Position numbers and translations under genes: made by a program. The notes beneath the pieces are model-generated. The model was given only the letters and a program-made list of their open reading frames with translations, was not told the DNA's origin and did no database searches. From Actinobacteria bacterium 13_1_20CM_4_69_9 (GTDB lineage: Bacteria > Actinomycetota > Thermoleophilia > Gaiellales > Gaiellaceae), in NCBI GenBank assembly GCA_001920085.1, contig MNJC01000066.1:1-9783 (forward strand): a stretch of 9,783 bases of DNA, in the 5' to 3' direction. Of the stretch, positions 5,897-9,783 are shown piece by piece; position 1 is the stretch's first letter, and each line of letters opens with the position of its first letter.

Positions 5897-7010
5897 CCGG
5901 CGGATCGGTCGCGCCGTACGCGCGCCGGAGCTCGTCTTTGACGTGCGCCGTGACGCGCAGGTTCTCAGCCATCCACGCATCGCCGCAGCCGACCGCCGGC
6001 GGCGTGTACGCGCCGCCGGCCTCGGCGTAGCGGCCCCACGTCTTCGTCGTGGTGCCGCCCCACACGATCATCGCCGTGCCCGTCCACACCGCGGTCGGCT
6101 CGAGCCGGGACGGGAGCGGCCCGTGAGCGAACGGCGTCCACTTGGTGTCGCCGGGGATCAGACCGGCGCCGCCGCGCGCGCCTCCCCACACCAGCAGCCG
6201 GGCGCCGTCGAAGACGACCACCGTGCCGACTCGTCCCGCCGGGAGCGACGGCAGCGTCTGCCAGCGGTTCTTCGCCGGCGTGTACGAGACGACCGTCCTC
6301 GAGCCGCCGGCGATCACCATCGCGGTGCCCGCCCAGACCGCGGTCGCGTTCGCGTCGATCGCCGGCGGTGCCGCGATGCGCCGCCACGCGTTGCGTGCGG
6401 GGTTGTACGCGGCGGCCTGCCGCCCGCCGACGACGACGTACTCCTTCCCGGTCCAGACGCCGAGCGGATGCTGGTTCCCGCGAAGCGGCGCGGCCGGCAG
6501 CGCGCGCCACGCATTCGTGCGGGGGTTGTAGGCCACGCCGTCGGAGAACGCGTCGCCGCAGCACCCACCGCCCCAGCCGAGCATCTCCTTCCCGGTCCAG
6601 ACGACCGCGCCGAAGCCGTCGTGCACGCGCAGCAGGCGCGACGCCGGGAGCCGCCGCCAGCTGTCGGTGGACGGGTTGTACGCGAGCTGCGTCCCCTGTC
6701 CCCAGACGAGCATCTCCTTCCCCGTCCAGACCGAGCTGAGCGCCATGAAGCCGGAGGTCTTCGGCGGCGGCGCGAGCTTGCGCCAGCTGCGGGACCTCGG
6801 GTCGTACGCGGCGGCGACGTTGACCGCGCCGGTCGCGTACGGCTTGCCGTGGGAATCGAGCGCGGTCTGCTGGTCGCGCCCGAAGACGAGCATCTGCTTC
6901 CCGGTCCAGACGCTCGTGCGGGCGTTGAACTCGGGTGTGATCGGCGCGGGCGGGAGCGACTGCCAACCGGTTGCCGCGACGAGTGCGAGAGCGAGCTTGA
7001 TGGTGAGCAT
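5751..7010 (-). CDS. Exported Kelch-like beta-propeller protein with extra C-terminal domain
   Basis: The 419-residue product starts at ATG 7010. Residues 2-14 are hydrophobic, suggesting a short signal peptide. Residues 30-335 carry seven propeller motifs of the pattern VWTGKEMLVWGG ... AYNPxTxxWRxLP: WTGK at 35, 95, 139 and 186, and variants WAGT 226, FDGA 267, WTGT 309. This fits a seven-blade Kelch/galactose-oxidase-like propeller, usually a binding scaffold; no catalytic residues can be named. Residues 341-419 form a separate small domain (TYYGRYSGVRYAIATF, then RWRVRAETNG) that I recognise only as a recurring style in secreted actinobacterial proteins. It ends abruptly after GGGSAP, where the convergent regulator begins to overlap. 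There is no clear Shine-Dalgarno site; an in-frame TTG at 7037 is an alternative start. It lies 55 bases after a co-directional gene, so an operon is likely. Confidence 0.8.
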   Translation of the reverse strand: MLTIKLALALVAATGWQSLPPAPITPEFNARTSVWTGKQMLVFGRDQQTALDSHGKPYATGAVNVAAAYDPRSRSWRKLAPPPKTSGFMALSSVWTGKEMLVWGQGTQLAYNPSTDSWRRLPASRLLRVHDGFGAVVWTGKEMLGWGGGCCGDAFSDGVAYNPRTNAWRALPAAPLRGNQHPLGVWTGKEYVVVGGRQAAAYNPARNAWRRIAAPPAIDANATAVWAGTAMVIAGGSRTVVSYTPAKNRWQTLPSLPAGRVGTVVVFDGARLLVWGGARGGAGLIPGDTKWTPFAHGPLPSRLEPTAVWTGTAMIVWGGTTTKTWGRYAEAGGAYTPPAVGCGDAWMAENLRVTAHVKDELRRAYGATDPPVTGHTYYGRYSGVRYAIATFAAEPTIFRTDAHNRWRVRAETNGGGSAP

Positions 7011-7042
7011 GGCCGGAGCATCGTCCAGGCCACTCAAGCGAA

Positions 7043-7063
7043 GGTAAAGCGGTGGTAAAGCGG
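7043..7063. repeat. Perfect 10-bp direct repeat with 11-bp period
   Basis: GGTAAAGCGG occurs at 7043-7052 and again at 7054-7063, separated by one T. The period is one helical turn. It lies between the stop of the upstream - strand gene (7066-7068) and the propeller ATG (7010), a place where an activator of the OmpR/PhoP type could bind (such proteins often use 11-bp direct repeats). This role is inference. Confidence 0.6.
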
Positions 7064-7065
7064 CT

Positions 7066-7995
7066 CTAGCAGCCGGCTCCGCAGGGCGGCGGGCCGGGCG
7101 TGTCGTCCGTGAAGCGCGGTCTCCTCGCGAGGGAGTAGTCCCCGACGAAGAAGCCCCTCTCCAGGAGGTCGTGGACTTCGTAGCGCGGTGCATACCCCGG
7201 GGCGCTGATGACGAGGTCGTAGCCGTACTTCCGGACCGGGAGGTCGAGCAGGACAAAGGCTCCGTGGCGATCCGCTGTGACCGCGAGAGCCGCCGCCGGC
7301 AGCCTGTGCGGGACCCGGAAGAACCCCGAGAGCCTCGTCGACGGGCGCACCCTGATCGTCGCGTTCGGGATCACGCGCTCCGTCCGCTCGTCGAGCACGA
7401 ACGCTGCGACGCCGACAGTGCCCGCGGTGGTGGTCTGCGGGAACTTCGCAGGCACGCCCGAGAGGCTCGCCCAGCCTGTGTCCTCGAGATCCGCGAGGTA
7501 CGAGCCGTGCGCGACCGGACCGAACGGCGACATCGGCGTCGGGTAGGCGAAGGCCGGGATCGGGATTTCCGAACCGGCGTCGTCGGTCTCCGGATCGAGG
7601 AGGCGCAGACGAAAGGCGGCGCGCGTGCAGCGATCGTGGACGCGCTCGGGCGCCCGTCCCCACGCAACCGACTGCGTCTCCTCGAAGGCGTATCGCCAGG
7701 GCCCCGTCGTCGCGCGCCGCACCCACACGCAAGCCGCATCGCGCCGGCCCAGGTATCGAAACAACACGAGCCACGACTCTCGCCCGACGGAATCGCGGCT
7801 GCGCCGCACGTCGACCAGCGCAAGATGCTTGAAGACGACCGGATTCTCGTAACCGAGCATGCTCGGCGCGAACGTCCGCGCGACGGCTGTCGCCTGCAGG
7901 GCTGCGGCGGCGCGGCTCATTCCTGCGAATCGATGAGGCCCGCCGGCGCTCGCACAGAGCAAGCAGACGAGTGACACCGCGAGCAACCGGCGCAC
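7066..7995 (-). CDS. Exported protein with carboxypeptidase-regulatory-like domain
   Basis: The 309-residue product starts at GTG 7995. Residues 1-17 form a signal peptide (MRRLLAVSLVCLLCASA, likely cut after ASA; no proper lipobox). The middle part (about 30-190) is not recognisable; it has Cys 89 and 123 and a segment rich in Pro/Tyr (IPAFAYPTPMSPFGP). Residues about 192-275 look like a transthyretin-like, carboxypeptidase-regulatory-type beta-sandwich: GTVGVAAFVLDERTERVIPN, then TADRHGAFVLLDLP, then YDLVISAPGY. Such domains bind or stabilise surface proteins and are not catalytic. The C-terminus (PPPCGAGC) has two more Cys. The start is supported by TACAAT 6 bases upstream, implying a leaderless mRNA, and there is no Shine-Dalgarno site. 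It is followed by the propeller gene, so the two may work together at the cell surface (inference). Confidence 0.8.
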   Translation of the reverse strand: MRRLLAVSLVCLLCASAGGPHRFAGMSRAAAALQATAVARTFAPSMLGYENPVVFKHLALVDVRRSRDSVGRESWLVLFRYLGRRDAACVWVRRATTGPWRYAFEETQSVAWGRAPERVHDRCTRAAFRLRLLDPETDDAGSEIPIPAFAYPTPMSPFGPVAHGSYLADLEDTGWASLSGVPAKFPQTTTAGTVGVAAFVLDERTERVIPNATIRVRPSTRLSGFFRVPHRLPAAALAVTADRHGAFVLLDLPVRKYGYDLVISAPGYAPRYEVHDLLERGFFVGDYSLARRPRFTDDTPGPPPCGAGC

Positions 7996-8001
7996 AGACC
8001 G

Positions 8002-8011
8002 ATTGTAGAGT
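8002..8011. promoter_or_regulatory. Symmetric divergent promoter: two overlapping -10 elements
   Basis: ATTGTAGAGT (ANNNTANNNT) gives TACAAT on the - strand (8002-8007), 6 bases from GTG 7995, and TAGAGT on the + strand (8006-8011), 7 bases from GTG 8019. Only 23 bases lie between the two starts and neither gene has a Shine-Dalgarno site, so both are probably leaderless. TACAAT is close to the ideal -10. No -35 match is seen. Confidence 0.62.
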
Positions 8012-8018
8012 CGTTGTC

Positions 8019-8999
8019 GTGAGCGTCGATCGCTCCACGATCTGGCCCTACCGCGACGGCGAGCCGGGCGAGTTCTACTACCAGCGCCACGCGCATCCCA
8101 CCGGGGTCGAGGCCGAGCGCGAGCTCGGGCGTCTGGAGGGCGGGCGCGCGCTGCTCTTCCCGTCCGGGGCCGGCGCGACGACCGCCTTCGCGCTGGCGTT
8201 CCTGTCGCCCGGAAAGACCCTCGCCCTCGCCGAGGGCGCGTACTTCGGCACGGGGCAGACGTTCGAGGAGCTCGGCCGTTGGGGACTGCGAGTCGTCGAG
8301 TTCGACCAGACCGGATCGCCGCCCGAGGGAGCCGACTTCGTCTGGCTCGAGGCGCCCTCGAACCCGTTCCTGACCATGCCCGACCTCGAGGCCGCGGCGG
8401 CGCACCCCGCGCGCGTGCTCGTCGATGCAACGGCTGCGACACCCGTCTTCCTGCGCCCGCTCGAGCACGGCGCCGACTTCGTCCTCCACAGCGCGACGAA
8501 GTACCTCGCCGGGCACGACGACGCGCAGCTCGGCGTCGTGGCCTGCAAGCGCGAGGAGGACGCGGCGCGACTGCACGAGCTGCGCACGCGAACCGGGATC
8601 GTGGCCGCACCCGATCCGGCGTACCTCCTGCTGCGCGGGCTGAAGACCCTCGAGGTGCGCGTGCGCCGCCAGACGGAGACCGCGACCGAGCTCGCGCGGC
8701 GCCTCCGCGAGCATCCGGCAGTGGAGATCGTCCGCTACGCCGGCATCGGCGGCCTGCTCTCCTTCGACGTCGCGGGCGCCGAGGAGGCGCGCCACGTGGA
8801 GACCTCGCTGAAGGTGATCACGAACGCCACGAGCCTCGGCGGCGTCGACTCCCTGCTCGAGGCGCGGGCGCGCTGGGAGCCCGAGCGGGTGCCGGCCGGA
8901 TTGCTGCGCCTGAGTGTCGGCCTGGAGTCACCTGAGGAGCTCTGGGCGGACCTGGAGCAAGCGCTGGATTTTCCAGGCAATTCTCTCGCGCGCGAGTAA
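8019..8999 (+). CDS. Short PLP-dependent enzyme of the Cys/Met-metabolism (trans-sulfuration) family
   Basis: The 326-residue product is a fold-type I PLP enzyme related to cystathionine gamma-synthase/lyase and methionine gamma-lyase. The PLP lysine is K161 in SATKYLAGH; D136 in LVDATAATP pairs with the pyridine nitrogen; Y21 and R23 (YQRHAHPTG) match the YSRxxNPT phosphate-binding motif; SLGGVDSLLE and RLSVGLES near the end are family marks. It is about 50-60 residues shorter than usual (380-400), almost all missing before the YxR motif. The usual Asn of GNPT is His26, and DNTxATP has become DATAATP, so the substrate cannot be predicted. It could be a lyase, synthase or a divergent paralogue. 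GTG 8019 is chosen because TAGAGT lies 7 bases upstream and nothing homologous lies further up; the frame there is antisense to a signal peptide. TAA is at 8997-8999. Confidence 0.85.
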   Translation: MSVDRSTIWPYRDGEPGEFYYQRHAHPTGVEAERELGRLEGGRALLFPSGAGATTAFALAFLSPGKTLALAEGAYFGTGQTFEELGRWGLRVVEFDQTGSPPEGADFVWLEAPSNPFLTMPDLEAAAAHPARVLVDATAATPVFLRPLEHGADFVLHSATKYLAGHDDAQLGVVACKREEDAARLHELRTRTGIVAAPDPAYLLLRGLKTLEVRVRRQTETATELARRLREHPAVEIVRYAGIGGLLSFDVAGAEEARHVETSLKVITNATSLGGVDSLLEARARWEPERVPAGLLRLSVGLESPEELWADLEQALDFPGNSLARE

Positions 9000-9003
9000 G
9001 ATT

Positions 9004-9070
9004 TCCCGCCCCGGGGGCGAAAGCCCTTCCTAGCCGGGAGACGCGTCGCCCAACGGTCCACCGGCGGACC
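9004..9070 (+). other. Structured spacer between the PLP enzyme and HAMP genes
   Basis: GGGC-GAAA-GCCC (9015-9026) is a GNRA-capped hairpin, and TCCCG (9004-9008) can pair with CGGGA (9035-9039) around it. A second hairpin is GGTCC (9055-9059) with GGACC (9066-9070). This may be the terminator of the PLP gene, the structured leader of the HAMP gene, or both. I could not match it to a riboswitch class I know. Confidence 0.35.
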
Positions 9071-9096
9071 AGATCCCTCGCACAAAGGAGTCAGCT

Positions 9097-9783
9097 GTGG
9101 CTGCAGCAGAAGCGAAATCCCGAAGGAGACGGGCCGCAGGACGCGCGCCCGCGAACGGCACGATCGAGATCTCCGAGCAAGACCTCCAGCAGTTGCTCGA
9201 CGCTCTCCGCTCGGCGAGGGACGGAGAGACGGGCGTGCGGCTGCCGGCGCAGAAGCGCGGCCTCATGGGCGACGTGGCCAGGGCGTACAACCAGCTCGCG
9301 CAGGAGCGCGAGGCACTGTGCAACGAGCTGGGACGCGTCAGCAAGGTGATCCGGCGCGAGGGCCGGATGACCGAGCGCGCGGAGGTGAAGGGGGCGAAGG
9401 GGTCGTGGGCGGAGTCCGTCGATTCGGTCAACTCGATGATCGAGGACCTCGTGCGGCCGACGATCGAGGTGTCGCGCGTGCTGGACGCGGTCGCCGAAGG
9501 CGACCTGTCGCAGAAGATGTCGCTGCAGATCGACGGCCGACCGGTGAGGGGCGAGTTCCGCCGCATCGGCATCACGGTGAACACGATGCTCGATCAGCTG
9601 AGCTCGTTCGCCGACGAGGTCACGCGCGTCGCCCGCGAGGTCGGCACCGAGGGCATCCTCGGCGGCCAGGCGCGCGTCAAGGGCGTGTCGGGCATCTGGC
9701 GCGACCTGACCGACAACGTCAACTTCATGGCGAACAACCTGACGACGCAGGTGCGCAACATCGCCGAGGTGACGACCGCGGTC
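9097..9783 (+). CDS. Poly-HAMP sensor protein, probable histidine kinase (3' end outside window)
   Basis: GTG 9097 follows AAAGGAG (9084-9090) at 6 bases, a clear ribosome site. 229 residues are visible and the frame is open to the window end. A basic Ala/Arg-rich start (1-20) without signal peptide or membrane helix is followed by a helical segment (25-118). A HAMP unit spans about 119-172 (RPTIEVSRVLDAVAEGDLSQ, then FRRIGITVNTMLDQL) and a second about 173-225 (EVTRVAREVGTEGILGGQ, then WRDLTDNVNFMANNL). The last bases (VRNIAEVTTAV) open another HAMP repeat. Soluble tandem-HAMP arrays of this kind normally lead into GAF, HisKA and HATPase domains, as in group III (Nik1/Os-1-like) kinases and actinobacterial relatives. 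The kinase part is inferred, since it is not in the window. The helical 45-118 region may be another, degenerate HAMP. Confidence 0.85.
   Translation, partial: MAAAEAKSRRRRAAGRAPANGTIEISEQDLQQLLDALRSARDGETGVRLPAQKRGLMGDVARAYNQLAQEREALCNELGRVSKVIRREGRMTERAEVKGAKGSWAESVDSVNSMIEDLVRPTIEVSRVLDAVAEGDLSQKMSLQIDGRPVRGEFRRIGITVNTMLDQLSSFADEVTRVAREVGTEGILGGQARVKGVSGIWRDLTDNVNFMANNLTTQVRNIAEVTTAV

Noticed and set aside
5676..7058. A 460-codon + strand frame opposite the propeller gene
   Set aside because: Arg/Ala/Pro-rich, no motif; the - strand shows seven regular propeller motifs.
7011..7256. Extension of the propeller protein to a start at 7256
   Set aside because: The extra 82 residues are Ser/Thr/Arg-rich, overlap the coding end of the upstream gene, and would bury the signal-like MLTIKLALAL segment.
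7971..8018. Earlier start (ATG-like at 7971) for the PLP enzyme
   Set aside because: The extra residues are antisense to the signal peptide of the divergent gene, have no family similarity, and cross both -10 elements.

Overview
The window is about 70% GC (by eye), densely packed and rich in GTG starts. It carries a BTAD-type regulator, a stand-alone acyl-CoA carboxylase beta subunit, a GGDEF/HD-GYP protein and WTGK-type beta-propellers. This suits a high-GC actinobacterium. A Thermoleophilia-like lineage (Gaiella/Solirubrobacter relatives) is my inference from gene style only. I see no rRNA, tRNA, CRISPR array, insertion sequence or phage gene.

Left part, + strand (1-2844): the 3' end of an NlpC/P60 cell-wall peptidase closes with a strong hairpin. 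Next comes a 36-residue single-helix peptide gene, 10 bases ahead of a membrane-bound GGDEF + HD-GYP c-di-GMP protein. A cluster of hairpins follows, then a 52-residue highly charged small protein with a strong Shine-Dalgarno site.

Middle (2926-5896): a propionyl/acetyl-CoA carboxylase carboxyltransferase gene on the - strand is divergent from a membrane-anchored BTAD (SARP/AfsR-like) regulator on the + strand. Only 25 bases separate their start codons. The regulator's 3' end runs antisense into the next - strand gene.

Right part (5751-9783): two tandem - strand genes for exported proteins (a carboxypeptidase-regulatory-like protein, then a seven-motif Kelch-like propeller) are separated by a perfect 11-bp-period direct repeat. 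The upstream one is divergent, across 23 bases, from a short PLP-dependent enzyme of the Cys/Met-metabolism family. The window ends inside a poly-HAMP sensor protein, probably a soluble histidine kinase.

The most unusual signal is regulatory. Both divergent gaps contain the same 10-bp symmetric element, ANNNTANNNT, made of two TANNNT -10 hexamers on opposite strands sharing the central TA. Each hexamer lies 6-9 bases from a start codon with no Shine-Dalgarno site. This fits paired leaderless transcripts fired from one symmetric promoter. Other leads are the abutting and possibly damaged convergent ends near 5751-5775, the direct repeat at 7043-7063, and the small peptide coupled to the c-di-GMP gene.
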